A stretch of DNA of 64,000 nucleotides, taken from the NCBI RefSeq assembly GCF_002368075.1, contig NZ_AP018314.1:2591220-2655219 (forward strand). Reading direction: 5' to 3'. How positions within the stretch are numbered: position 1 is the first letter of the stretch; every line of letters begins with the position of its first letter. The DNA is from Sphaerospermopsis kisseleviana NIES-73 (GTDB lineage: Bacteria > Cyanobacteriota > Cyanobacteriia > Cyanobacteriales > Nostocaceae). Positions 1 to 7,624 of the stretch are shown piece by piece. The position numbers and the translations under genes are program-made. The notes below the pieces were generated by a model. The model was not told the DNA's origin. It made no database searches and worked only from the letters and a program-made list of their open reading frames with translations.

Positions 1-1256
1 TACGTGATTTACTATTAGCAGAAGGACAAACTGGCACATTAATGATTAATGATATTGATTTAGTGGTAGATGGTTTTCATCAAGCAGCGGATGTGGGTGC
101 AGGTGTGGAACTAGCAAAAGTATTGCAGGAAGTTTATCAAAATGCACGTTTAGAAATTCATGGTGCATTTCAAACTGCTGCTTTATTATGGCATAAACAC
201 CCAGAATTAAATTCATTATGGGTAGATATTGCCACTTCAAGAACAGAATTTTATCCTTATCCCGCAGCTAACCCAGAAGTTGAAGCTAGTTCTATTCGTC
301 AAGATTTATATAGAAGAGATTTTACAATTAATGCAATGGCATTAAGGTTAACATCTCCCCGTAGCGGTGAATTATTAGATTTTTTTGGTGGTTTATTAGA
401 TTTACAAGCTAAGGAAATCAGAGTTTTACACCCTAACAGTTTTATTGAAGATCCTACTCGTATTTATCGCGGAGTTCGCTTTGCTGTGCGGTTTGGATTC
501 GCCATTGAACAGCGAACAAAAGAGTATATTAACTATGCCATAAATAGCGGAGTTTATGACAGAACAACTCAAGAAAATGTCAAAACTCCTGCCTTACAAA
601 CTCGGTTAAAAACTGAATTAAAGCATATTCTTGAAGCTCCCTATTGGCAATCTGCTTTACAATTATTAGATGATTTGGGTGCTTTACAATGTATCCATTC
701 TACCCTAAAATTAGATATTGATATTTTACAAGAATTACGTTTATTGGAAAAATTAATTATCATATATTTGCGAAGCTGTGAAAAACAACAAATATTACAT
801 CCTTTTTTACATCCTTGGCAAATGCGTTTAGAGTTATTAATTGCCCATTTAGAACCGCAATATAGAACAAAGGTAGCTAAAAATCTACAATTAGCTGATG
901 ATAGTATTAATAGATTAAAGAAATTAGCAGAAATGCAAACAGAGGTAATTTCATTATTACCAAGTTGTGAATTACCGAGTCAAATTGTCCACTTATTGAA
1001 AAAATATGATGCACCAACTTTGATGTTAGTTGCTTTAAAAAGTCCGCGCAAAGTTAGACGGAAAATCTGGTATTATTTAACTAATTTGGCAAATGTCCAA
1101 CCTTTGTTAAATGGCAATGATTTAAAACAATTGGGGTATAAACCCAGTCCGATTTTTAAACAAATTTTGGATGATTTATTGACTGCTACTCTTGATGGTA
1201 CCATTAAGGATGAATCTGAAGCGCGGGAATTTTTAGCTAAACATTATCCTCGTTAA
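1..1256 (+). CDS. cca: CCA tRNA nucleotidyltransferase, 5' end outside window
   Basis: Adds or repairs the 3' CCA end of tRNAs in the cytoplasm. The frame is open from base 3, so the gene starts upstream. The first visible residues (RDLLLAEGQ) follow where the family's GG-x-VRD nucleotide-binding motif would lie, so about 20-25 residues are missing. The metal-binding DIDLVV motif is at nt 51-68, the RRDFTINAMAL motif at about 313-345 and DPTRIYRGVRFA at about 451-486. These are hallmarks of class II CCA-adding enzymes/poly(A) polymerases. The C-terminal part (about nt 700-1256) is helical and less conserved, as usual. The ATG at 42 is internal, just before the catalytic motif, and is not the real start. 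Cyanobacteria can split A- and CC-adding activities between enzymes, so the exact specificity is not certain. Confidence 0.9.
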   Translation, partial: RDLLLAEGQTGTLMINDIDLVVDGFHQAADVGAGVELAKVLQEVYQNARLEIHGAFQTAALLWHKHPELNSLWVDIATSRTEFYPYPAANPEVEASSIRQDLYRRDFTINAMALRLTSPRSGELLDFFGGLLDLQAKEIRVLHPNSFIEDPTRIYRGVRFAVRFGFAIEQRTKEYINYAINSGVYDRTTQENVKTPALQTRLKTELKHILEAPYWQSALQLLDDLGALQCIHSTLKLDIDILQELRLLEKLIIIYLRSCEKQQILHPFLHPWQMRLELLIAHLEPQYRTKVAKNLQLADDSINRLKKLAEMQTEVISLLPSCELPSQIVHLLKKYDAPTLMLVALKSPRKVRRKIWYYLTNLANVQPLLNGNDLKQLGYKPSPIFKQILDDLLTATLDGTIKDESEAREFLAKHYPR

Positions 1257-1262
1257 TTTTAA

Positions 1263-1682
1263 TATTGCCAGAATCAGGATGTCCAAGATTTGAGGATTTT
1301 CAGGATGTTGATTTAATGTTGATTTAAAAATTAGTAATTTGAATTAGTAATTTGAATTAGTAATTTATATGTGAAAAAGTGCTGTTACCTAATTCTGAAA
1401 AATTCCACCTTAAACACCAACAAAAAATTAATCAATTACCATCCTGTACATCCTTTAATCCTGGTTATCCTGATTCTGACAAATTCTATTTTTTAAAACG
1501 AACCACAGAGTCACATAGAACACAGAGAAAAACAACATCATGTAAATCCTTAAATCCAGGAAATTCTGATCATGATCTAAAAATCATCTGCGTTCATCTG
1601 CGTTTAATTTTTGATATTTAATATTTAATCCTGTAAATCCTCTAATCCTGGACATCCTGATTCTGACAAATCCTGATTGTGA
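1263..1682. repeat. Four copies of an ATCCT-rich dispersed repeat
   Basis: Copies lie at 1263-1311 (minus orientation), 1440-1482, 1538-1576 and 1625-1682 (plus). The core reads roughly AATCCTTAAATCCTGG followed by ACATCCTGATTCTGACAA. The copies differ by several substitutions, so they are old. More copies occur near 36238-36285 and 51676-51722. It is an intergenic repeat of unknown function. Confidence 0.8.
1327..1366 (+). repeat. 13-bp tandem repeat
   Basis: About three head-to-tail copies of a unit close to TTAGTAATTTGAA. Confidence 0.75.
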
Positions 1683-1949
1683 CAATTTAAATTTAATTAT
1701 TCTACTTAATTTAAATTGAACTAATAAATAGTTAATATTAAATTAAATATATTGCAATAAATATTTACGTATGTATTCATAATTATTTAGATATTAAAAT
1801 TATTTAATAATTCCAGTATTTGAGGGATTACCAGCTAAAATTATACAAATTCATTAGCGTCCCAATACTGATAAAATTCTGAATGATAGTCAACACCTGA
1901 TGCTGAATGCAAGTTATAATTTTCTTGCGGAGCAACTTTACAAAAATTT

Positions 1950-2273
1950 ATGAGTAATCCTCTTGTGCAAGCCTTTTTTGTAGGCAGAGCAGTAGCAGAA
2001 GTAATTAATGAGCGTGTAGAAGTCGCCTTGACCGATGCTTTGAGCGAACTGGGTAAATTTGATGCTGAAGCCAGAGAACAGTTACGCCAGTTTACAGAGG
2101 AAGTCATAGCACGAGCTAATCGGGCTGCCGAAGCCTCAGAAACTGGAACAACCAAAGGTAGCGGTGCATCTGGTGTAGGTTCAACAGACTTACAAGCAGA
2201 AATTGACGAATTGCGGGCAGAAATCGCTTTATTACGCACTGAATTACAAAAATATCGCAGTGCGTCAAAATAG
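1950..2273 (+). CDS. Small conserved cyanobacterial protein (DUF6825-like)
   Basis: This is a soluble 107-residue protein that begins MSNPLVQAFFVGRAVAEVI. The N-terminal half is amphipathic, with a conserved-looking stretch (ALSELGKFDAEAREQLRQF). A Gly/Ser/Thr-rich linker at residues 62-77 leads to a short coiled coil (LQAEIDELRAEIALLRTEL, residues 79-97). It resembles a family found across cyanobacteria and in plastids, which I recall as DUF6825; no function is established that I can name. It lies 80 bp upstream of the ABC1 kinase gene on the same strand, separated by repeat sequence, so co-transcription is possible. The opposite-strand frame here is a shadow. Gene call sure; family name moderately sure. 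Confidence 0.82.
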   Translation: MSNPLVQAFFVGRAVAEVINERVEVALTDALSELGKFDAEAREQLRQFTEEVIARANRAAEASETGTTKGSGASGVGSTDLQAEIDELRAEIALLRTELQKYRSASK

Positions 2274-2353
2274 ATAAAGGGAACGGGGAACGGGGAACAG
2301 GGAAAAATAACATTTATTACCCATTACCTATTACCCATTACCCATTACGAAGA
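2274..2353 (+). repeat. Short tandem repeats (GGGAAC and TTACCCA types)
   Basis: GGGAACGG-type units at 2279-2303 are followed by TTACCCA/TTACCTA heptamers at about 2316-2347. These belong to the short tandemly repeated repetitive (STRR) class of heterocystous cyanobacteria. Confidence 0.8.
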
Positions 2354-4090
2354 GTGTCTGTTATTAGTGGAGATTCCGTGAATACCCAACGGTACGAAAA
2401 AAATATGGAACAAGGTTATTCAGGTAAGGCTTACCGTTGGAATCGGGAAAAATACTCTAGCAAACGCCGTTTTGTGGATATTTGGTCTTTTGTTCTGACT
2501 TTAATGTTCAAAATTTGGCGGTATAATAAAGCTTGGAGTTATCCTGGGGGTGTAACGGAAGCTAAACAAGCTGCTAGACGTAAAGCCCAAGCTATCTGGA
2601 TTAGAGAGACCTTTTTAAATTTGGGACCGACTTTTATTAAAGTTGGTCAGCTGTTCTCTACCCGTGCTGATATCTTTCCTAGTGAATACGTGGAAGAGTT
2701 ATCTAAGTTACAGGATAGAGTACCAGCCTTTAGCTATGAACAAGTAGAGGCAATTATTGAGCAGGAGTTAGGTAAAAAAATTCCTGAACTATTCCACAGT
2801 TTTGAACCAGTTCCCCTGGCTGCTGCTAGTTTGGGACAAGTTCACAAAGCTGTGTTACATTCTGGAGAATCGGTAGTTGTCAAGGTGCAACGTCCGGGAC
2901 TCAAAAAGCTGTTTGAAATAGATTTACAAATTCTCAAAGGTATTGCCCGCTACTTCCAAAATCATCCTAAATGGGGACGGGGACGAGATTGGATGGGTAT
3001 TTATGAAGAATGTTGTCGCATTCTCTGGGAGGAAATTGATTACCTAAATGAAGGGCGCAATGCTGATACTTTTCGCCGCAATTTCCGCGCTTATAGCTGG
3101 GTGAAAGTACCCAGGGTTTATTGGCGTTATGCTACTTCTAGGGTCATTACTTTGGAATATGTTCCCGGAATTAAAGTGAGTCAATATGACGCTTTAGAAG
3201 CTGCGGGTGTGGATCGGAAAGCGATCGCTCGTTATGGCGCTCAAGCATATTTACACCAATTACTAAATAACGGTTTCTTCCACGCTGATCCCCACCCTGG
3301 TAATTTGGCAGTTAGTGCCGATGGTGCTTTGATTTTCTACGACTTCGGGATGATGGGAACAATTAAATCCAATGTCCGCGAAGGATTGATGGAAACTTTG
3401 TTTGGCATCGCTCAAAAAGATGGCGATCGCGTGGTACAGTCTCTGATTGATTTGGGTGCGATCGCACCAATAGACGACATGGGTCCGGTGCGGCGTTCTG
3501 TCCAGTATATGCTGGATAACTTCATGGATAAACCTTTTGAATCTCAATCAGTGGCCGCCATCAGCGAAGACCTGTATGAAATAGCTTACAATCAACCATT
3601 TAGATTTCCAGCAACTTTTACCTTTGTCATGCGGGCTTTTTCTACCCTGGAAGGGGTGGGAAAGGGTTTAGACCCAGAATTTAATTTTATGGAAGTTGCC
3701 CAGCCTTATGCAATGGAACTTATGACTAATAGTAGTGGTTCAGAGGGGAATAGTTTCTTGAATGAATTAAGTCGTCAAGCAGTACAAGTCAGTAGCACTG
3801 CTTTAGGTCTACCACGTCGATTAGAAGATACACTGGATAAACTAGAACGGGGTGATATTCGTCTGCGGGTTCGTTCCCTAGAAACAGAACGTCTGTTAAG
3901 GCGACAAACTAGTATTCAAATGGGAATGAGTTATGCTTTGATCATCAGTGGATTTACAATTTCTGCTACGATTCTTTTGGTGAATCATTATGTATGGTTA
4001 GCAGCAGTAGCAGGTTTAATTGCTGCCGGAGTTTCACTTGTACTTCTCCGCCTAATTTCACGCCTTGACCGTTATGATCAGAAGTATTAA
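2354..4090 (+). CDS. ABC1/AarF/UbiB family atypical kinase
   Basis: A member of the ABC1 (UbiB/ADCK) kinase-like family, which regulates prenyl-quinone metabolism in plastids and cyanobacteria. Visible motifs in order are the family KxGQ motif in FIKVGQLFSTRADIFP, the Ala-rich loop PLAAASLGQVHKA replacing the normal glycine loop, the ATP-site lysine in VVVKVQRPG, the catalytic HADPHPGNL and the DFG motif in YDFGMMG. Two hydrophobic C-terminal segments (about residues 525-570) predict membrane anchoring, probably in thylakoids. Start choice is open: GTG at 2354 or 2378, or ATG at 2405 before EQGYSGKAYRW; none has a strong ribosome site and the STRR array ends immediately upstream. The PP2C phosphatase gene follows directly. 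Several paralogues usually exist per cyanobacterium, so I give no symbol. Confidence 0.9.
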   Translation: MSVISGDSVNTQRYEKNMEQGYSGKAYRWNREKYSSKRRFVDIWSFVLTLMFKIWRYNKAWSYPGGVTEAKQAARRKAQAIWIRETFLNLGPTFIKVGQLFSTRADIFPSEYVEELSKLQDRVPAFSYEQVEAIIEQELGKKIPELFHSFEPVPLAAASLGQVHKAVLHSGESVVVKVQRPGLKKLFEIDLQILKGIARYFQNHPKWGRGRDWMGIYEECCRILWEEIDYLNEGRNADTFRRNFRAYSWVKVPRVYWRYATSRVITLEYVPGIKVSQYDALEAAGVDRKAIARYGAQAYLHQLLNNGFFHADPHPGNLAVSADGALIFYDFGMMGTIKSNVREGLMETLFGIAQKDGDRVVQSLIDLGAIAPIDDMGPVRRSVQYMLDNFMDKPFESQSVAAISEDLYEIAYNQPFRFPATFTFVMRAFSTLEGVGKGLDPEFNFMEVAQPYAMELMTNSSGSEGNSFLNELSRQAVQVSSTALGLPRRLEDTLDKLERGDIRLRVRSLETERLLRRQTSIQMGMSYALIISGFTISATILLVNHYVWLAAVAGLIAAGVSLVLLRLISRLDRYDQKY

Positions 4091-4108
4091 TTATTGCTGC
4101 ACAAATTT

Positions 4109-4843
4109 ATGAAACTTAACTTCGTGGGTTTGACCGATCCAGGACTTATTCGTTCTAATAATCAAGATGCTTACTATATAGACCCGGAAGGACGGTTTTT
4201 TATAGTTGCTGACGGTATGGGCGGTCATGCAGGAGGAGAACAGGCCAGTCACATTGCTACCCAAGAAATTCGGGGATATTTAGAAAAAAATTGGCAATCT
4301 TCTGAATCTACGCCAGAATTATTAAAAAACGCTTTATTGTTCGCTAATGAAGCAATTTTGCAGGATCAGCAAAATCATCCTGAACGTGCTGATATGGGGA
4401 CTACTGCTGTTGTAGTGGTTTTTCGTGATTCAGATTTACCTTGGTGCGCTCATATCGGCGATTCAAGATTATATCGTTATCGGAAATCCCAATTAGAGCA
4501 AATCACAGAGGATCATACTTGGGTGGCCAGAGCTATCAAAATAGGCGATATCACTGAGGAAGAAGCTAGAGTTCATCCCTTCCGTCATGTTTTATCTCGC
4601 TGCTTGGGACGTGAAGACTTGCATCAGGTTGAAGGACAACCACTAGATATCCAGGTTGGCGATCGCTTACTTTTATGTAGTGATGGACTCACGGAAGAAC
4701 TCGTCGCTCCCCAAATTAAAACTTGCCTTGACAATTTTCCCGTATTGGATAAAGCTGCTTTCTCTTTGGTTGAAGCAGCAAAAGAGGAAGGTGGACACGA
4801 CAACATTACTGTTGTCCTTGTAGTTGTTGAGGAAAATTCATAA
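4109..4843 (+). CDS. PP2C-type Ser/Thr protein phosphatase
   Basis: A metal-dependent protein phosphatase of 244 residues, the compact bacterial PP2C form with no extra domain. The metal-binding motifs are all present: RSNNQDAYY near the N-terminus, VADGMGGHAGG, HIGDSRLYR, LLCSDGLTEE and the terminal GGHDNITVVLV. It resembles the PphA/Stp group, and PphA in cyanobacteria dephosphorylates the PII signalling protein. Start: ATG at 4109 gives MKLNFVGLTDPGLIRS, which fits the family, whereas the in-frame TTG at 4094 does not. Only 18 nt separate it from the ABC1 kinase stop codon, so the two are very likely co-transcribed. Its actual substrate cannot be told from sequence. Confidence 0.93.
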   Translation: MKLNFVGLTDPGLIRSNNQDAYYIDPEGRFFIVADGMGGHAGGEQASHIATQEIRGYLEKNWQSSESTPELLKNALLFANEAILQDQQNHPERADMGTTAVVVVFRDSDLPWCAHIGDSRLYRYRKSQLEQITEDHTWVARAIKIGDITEEEARVHPFRHVLSRCLGREDLHQVEGQPLDIQVGDRLLLCSDGLTEELVAPQIKTCLDNFPVLDKAAFSLVEAAKEEGGHDNITVVLVVVEENS

Positions 4844-4862
4844 TAGGGAATAGGGAATAGGG

Positions 4863-4990
4863 AATTAGGGATTGCTGATAGCGTAGCGTGGCGTTAGCCA
4901 TATAAATATGAAAACTTTACGAAACTGTCACCTGTCACCTGTCACCTGTCACTGGTCTTTCACAGATAACTTTTTCAGCAAACCCTAATT
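4863..4990 (+). mobile_element. MITE family A, copy 1 (128 bp)
   Basis: The left end AATTAGGGATTGCTG and the right end CAGCAAACCCTAATT are inverted repeats matching at 14 of 15 positions. The body carries GCGTAGCGTGGCGTTAGCC near the left and TTCACAGATAACTTTTTC near the right. GTCACCT heptamers sit at its centre (4926-4955). It has no coding capacity. Copies occur at 29831-30129 (opposite orientation) and 30866-30942. Confidence 0.75.
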
Positions 4991-5168
4991 ATCTATTCTT
5001 CCCATATCCCTATCTTCCAATGCCCAAAAACCAACAAAGTAAATATACTCAGCATTTTGTTCAATTTGAGCATTTTTTATGTTAGCAAATTGCTAAAAAT
5101 ATCTTTAAGCCTTTCAATTCACCTGATGAGGCTAAATTTACATTAGACTTCTCCGAAAAAGACGTAGA

Positions 5169-5186
5169 GACAATTCATGAATTGTC
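5169..5186. repeat. 18-bp perfect palindrome GACAATTCATGAATTGTC
   Basis: This perfect palindrome is flanked by GTAGA on the left and CCTAC on the right, so the imperfect stem extends further. It is a dispersed palindromic repeat of the same general design as the one at 7442-7465. Confidence 0.7.
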
Positions 5187-5581
5187 CCTACCAAGGGTTT
5201 CAGGTTATGCTTATGTAATTCTCGGAGATATCTATTATTTAGAAAATTGAAATTTTGAAATTATCGCCCTTGTTAGTCCCAACTGCAAGGATCAACAATC
5301 AAGCTCAAATAAATCTACTGTAAAAATCCTTGATTGGTCCATAAGTCTATTTACATAAAACCTGCTTTCAGGAATCATGGGCTTAAAACATTAGATTTAA
5401 ACGCAAGATTTAGAAACAGAAAAATTAACCGCAAGGTACTGGGCAATTTGTCAAACAATTGTTATCTTTCTTAATACAGAGGAAAAACAAATGCTGAAAA
5501 CAAATATCAGCCCAAGTCTCACACCCTTGGCTTTTCTGTCACCAATATCACTGTTAAGCGTTGTTTTTTGAGGTTTTAACT

Positions 5582-5779
5582 ATGAATCAACCAATAGAGC
5601 TTTCCTTGGAACAGCAATTTAGCATTTGTTCATTTGCTACACAGGTCAAGAACATGAGCCATGAACAAGCACAAGAGTTTTTGGTTAAACTCTATGAACA
5701 AATGGTTGTAAGGGAAGCAACTTATAAAGAGCTTCTCAAGCATCAGTGGGGATTAGATTCAGGTTCCACTATGGCATAG
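5582..5779 (+). CDS. nblA: Phycobilisome degradation protein NblA
   Basis: A small (65-residue) adaptor that triggers breakdown of phycobilisomes under nitrogen or other nutrient starvation by linking phycobiliproteins to a Clp protease. The sequence begins MNQPIELSLEQQFSICSF and contains QAQEFLVKLYEQMVVRE and LLKHQWG, the typical NblA helix pair, at normal length. Start: ATG 5582 has a GAGG ribosome site 8 nt upstream (5570-5573); an earlier in-frame start at 5561 lies before that site and is unlikely. It is monocistronic. The known link between nblA and nitrogen control (NtcA) is established for other strains but no clear site was seen here. Confidence 0.95.
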   Translation: MNQPIELSLEQQFSICSFATQVKNMSHEQAQEFLVKLYEQMVVREATYKELLKHQWGLDSGSTMA

Positions 5780-6187
5780 AGTAGGTTTGCTTTTGTCGCA
5801 GTGGGCGACCTCCTTCTCTTGCTTGGTTCCACCAGCGGAAAAAAGCTGGGGATGTTGGGGCGTCAACTTCGATTACCAGTCACCTAACTCTTGATCTCAC
5901 AGGATCTGACACAGGTAAATTCAGTAATCATATTTCAGTCTAATAATGCCCAGACCAATTTTGTAGAAGATGCTATTGTATATAGCTGAAACTAATTTAG
6001 TGGAATACAAAAATTACCCAAAAAGCTCATATCTCAAAGAATAGAGCCGTTTGTTGTTTGCTTCCTCCTGCTACCAAGGATGTCGACATCTTTTTATTAT
6101 GTCGAGAGTGCAGTTAAATTTAGCTTTCCATTTTATATAACTATAATTTGCGTTAATCAAGAAATTTTATTTACAAAACTTTACTTA
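5780..6187. other. Intergenic region, nothing recognised
   Basis: There is no open frame of note, no tRNA-like sequence and no strong hairpin with a T-tail. A weak GTCGC/GGCGAC hairpin lies at about 5796-5810 just after nblA and could serve as a weak terminator. Confidence 0.4.
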
Positions 6188-6451
6188 TTATCCAGATATA
6201 TCAAAGGATGAACCAGTATGACTTGTTTGCAGTTTAGCTAATATTTGCCGTTTTATCTTTTCATACTCCTGTTTGAGAAAATTTTTACTAACTTGAGCAT
6301 CTGCGGATGATGTCAATACTTTGCTGATTTCTAGCCACTCTTGCAGTCTTTCGCGTTGAATAGGGGCAATACTAGAGGAAAGAACATGAGTGCAGTGACC
6401 TTCCAGGAGTGAGTTTAGTGATTTGTTTCTGCCACGGGAGGGGATTGTCAT
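6188..6451 (-). CDS. Hypothetical protein, 87 residues
   Basis: I do not recognise the family. The predicted protein is soluble, with a helical middle section (SIAPIQRERLQEWLEIS) and a second helix around NFLKQEYEKIKRQILAKL. The first 12 residues are basic and Ser-rich. It sits between nblA (convergent) and a decayed transporter fragment, in a patch with several relic genes, so it may itself be a shortened remnant. Codon composition is protein-like but there is no clear ribosome binding site. Moderate confidence that it is expressed. Confidence 0.42.
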   Translation of the reverse strand: MTIPSRGRNKSLNSLLEGHCTHVLSSSIAPIQRERLQEWLEISKVLTSSADAQVSKNFLKQEYEKIKRQILAKLQTSHTGSSFDISG

Positions 6452-6493
6452 TAACTGGAGTTTAGACTAAGCCATGAAAAATGACCCCAATGA

Positions 6494-6646
6494 GTTGGGG
6501 GTTTTGAATCTGGCGCGGTTGCGGCTTTATTTGGACCTGTTTTCTCTGTGGTTAGTGGGGGAATAGGTACGATTTTGGTGGTGGTTGTGACGGCGATGAT
6601 TTGGCCGGAGATCCGCAATTTGGGGGCGTTGCATGAGGATTTATAG
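6494..6646 (+). pseudogene. C-terminal relic of an MFS transporter
   Basis: The frame ending at the TAG of 6644-6646 reads SGAVAALFGPVFSVVSGGIG, a hydrophobic segment TILVVVVTAMIWPEIRN, then LGALHEDL. This is how the last transmembrane helix and tail of MFS-type exporters look. A stop (TGA at 6491-6493) lies immediately upstream in frame and no start or other helices are present. Its bases are GC-richer than the flanks. A CCCCAA/TTGGGG hairpin (6485-6500) lies at the broken 5' end. Confidence 0.65.
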
Positions 6647-6749
6647 GGGAAATAGTCTCACGCAAATACGCAAAGAAAGAAGGAGTCTGAGAAATGAACT
6701 ATTCATGACTTCTCTGGTTGAAAGTTGATGAATAATGAATTACATTAAA

Positions 6750-6778
6750 AATAATGCAATATAATGTTGTGCATTATT
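6750..6778. promoter_or_regulatory. Probable operator/promoter of the RHH gene
   Basis: A perfect 9-bp inverted repeat, AATAATGCA (6750-6758) and TGCATTATT (6770-6778), ends 11 nt before the start codon. A TATAAT (6760-6765) lies between the arms, so a bound repressor would cover the -10 box. This is the expected design for autoregulation by a ribbon-helix-helix antitoxin; the binding itself is inferred. Confidence 0.65.
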
Positions 6779-6789
6779 GAGGTAATTTC

Positions 6790-7056
6790 ATGAGTACCAC
6801 GAGTTTTCGGCTTGATGATGACTTACAAGAGAAACTTGAAATCACTGCCAACCGTACTAAGCGTTCTAAAGGTTGGATAATTAATGATGCTCTCCGTCGG
6901 TATATTGAGCAGGAAGAACTTAAACAAAGGATATTGGAAGAAACTCAAGAAGCTTTAGCTGATATTGAAGCCAGTCGCGTGGTATCAGGAGAAGAGGTGA
7001 TGAAATGGTTGGAGACTTGGGGAACTGCGGCTGAAACTAAGGCTCCTTTGCTATGA
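6790..7056 (+). CDS. Ribbon-helix-helix (CopG/ParD-like) antitoxin
   Basis: An 88-residue DNA-binding antitoxin-type protein. The N-terminal strand TSFRLDDDLQEKLE is followed by the two helices of the RHH fold (ANRTKRSKGWIINDALRRYI). The C-terminal part is acidic (ILEETQEALADIEASR) and is the usual toxin-binding tail. A GAGG ribosome site (6779-6782) precedes ATG 6790. Its last 4 bases overlap the next start codon (ATGA, 7053-7056), the classical antitoxin-toxin arrangement. A perfect inverted repeat upstream is a likely autoregulatory operator. The partner toxin gene appears damaged, so this may be an orphan antitoxin. Confidence 0.85.
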   Translation: MSTTSFRLDDDLQEKLEITANRTKRSKGWIINDALRRYIEQEELKQRILEETQEALADIEASRVVSGEEVMKWLETWGTAAETKAPLL

Positions 7057-7400
7057 AATTAGAGTTTTCGGAAAGTGCAGTTCAAGATTTGATTCGTCTA
7101 CGAGAGTCCCATTACATTCTTATGATCAATGGTAGTTTTGATGTAGTGACAAACAGAAATTCATTAACTGAAACTGCTTTAAGAATTCTGAATGATGATG
7201 ATTTTGTAACTAAAATAAAACAATTCTTTGATCTGGCAAAATTTAATATTCAAGTTTTTCGCGAACTTATTGATACGCTAAATAAACAAAAGCAGGATGT
7301 CATTAGTCTCAAGAAACTGCTTGATAAAACTTTTAATTGCGAATGGTTTACCCCACCACCAACACCTATTTTTACAGCAAAGAAAGGTAAGAAAAAGTAA
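7053..7400 (+). CDS. Chimeric gene: ParE/RelE toxin start joined to an unrelated C-terminus
   Basis: The first 18 residues, MKLEFSESAVQDLIRLRE, are the start of a ParE/RelE-type toxin and match the position expected from the overlapping antitoxin. After residue 18 (about nt 7107) the sequence changes to an unrelated stretch beginning SHYILMINGSFDVV. It lacks the toxin's strands and catalytic C-terminal region. The new part is helical (IKQFFDLAKFNIQVFRELI, then KQKQDVISLKKLL) and ends in PPPTPIFTAKKGKKK. An internal ATG at 7123 (MINGSF) may be the native start of the downstream part. I do not recognise that part. It is most simply a toxin gene whose 3' portion was replaced by recombination; toxin activity is unlikely. 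Confidence 0.6.
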   Translation: MKLEFSESAVQDLIRLRESHYILMINGSFDVVTNRNSLTETALRILNDDDFVTKIKQFFDLAKFNIQVFRELIDTLNKQKQDVISLKKLLDKTFNCEWFTPPPTPIFTAKKGKKK

Positions 7401-7441
7401 AAATATAAAGGATATAAACTGTGTAAAAGCAAAAATACTAA

Positions 7442-7465
7442 AGAGACGTTCCATGCAACGTCTCT
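7442..7465 (+). terminator. Hairpin AGAGACGTT/AACGTCTCT with T-tail
   Basis: A perfect 9-bp stem (7442-7450 with 7457-7465) and 6-nt loop CCATGC are followed by ATGTTTTT. It is well placed to terminate the antitoxin/chimera transcript. The same palindrome type is widely dispersed in Nostocales, so it is also a repeat. Confidence 0.65.
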
Positions 7466-7624
7466 ATGTTTTTACTACTGTTATCCAAAAAATCCCTAAC
7501 TACCCAACCGCTACCGGAACTTTATAATAAACCGGCTCATTCCCTGCTTTCCATTTAATATTACAACCAATACAACGCTTTGCCATTACGACTCCTTACT
7601 CCTGACTCCTAACTCCTGATGTAT

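Larger units (their letters stand above)
1257..1949. other. Repeat-filled intergenic region
   Basis: No gene is supported in these 693 bases. The first 430 hold four copies of one dispersed repeat, a 13-bp tandem repeat and fragments of two other repeat families: 1499-1531, with an ACAGAG-type ladder, and 1580-1610, with ATCTGCGTT twice. The remainder (1683-1949) is AT-rich and is probably the leader and promoter region of the next gene. Confidence 0.7.
4844..5581. other. Intergenic region upstream of nblA
   Basis: The region begins with GGGAATA repeats (4847-4868), then a 128-bp miniature inverted-repeat element, then a 400-bp stretch with one perfect 18-bp palindrome. The last 200 bp are AT-rich and should hold the nblA promoter. 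I looked for a GTA-N8-TAC NtcA site and did not find a convincing one. Confidence 0.6.

Noticed and set aside
1379..1621. 80-codon plus-strand open frame
   Set aside because: It consists almost entirely of the ATCCT and ACAGAG repeat families, with no ribosome site.
1841..2239. 132-codon minus-strand frame overlapping the small conserved protein
   Set aside because: Opposite-strand shadow of 1950-2273. The plus-strand protein has coherent coiled-coil and linker structure; this one is Ser/Ala-rich noise.
4844..5581. NtcA site upstream of nblA
   Set aside because: No GTA-N8-TAC with a properly placed -10 box could be found, although nitrogen control is expected from other strains.
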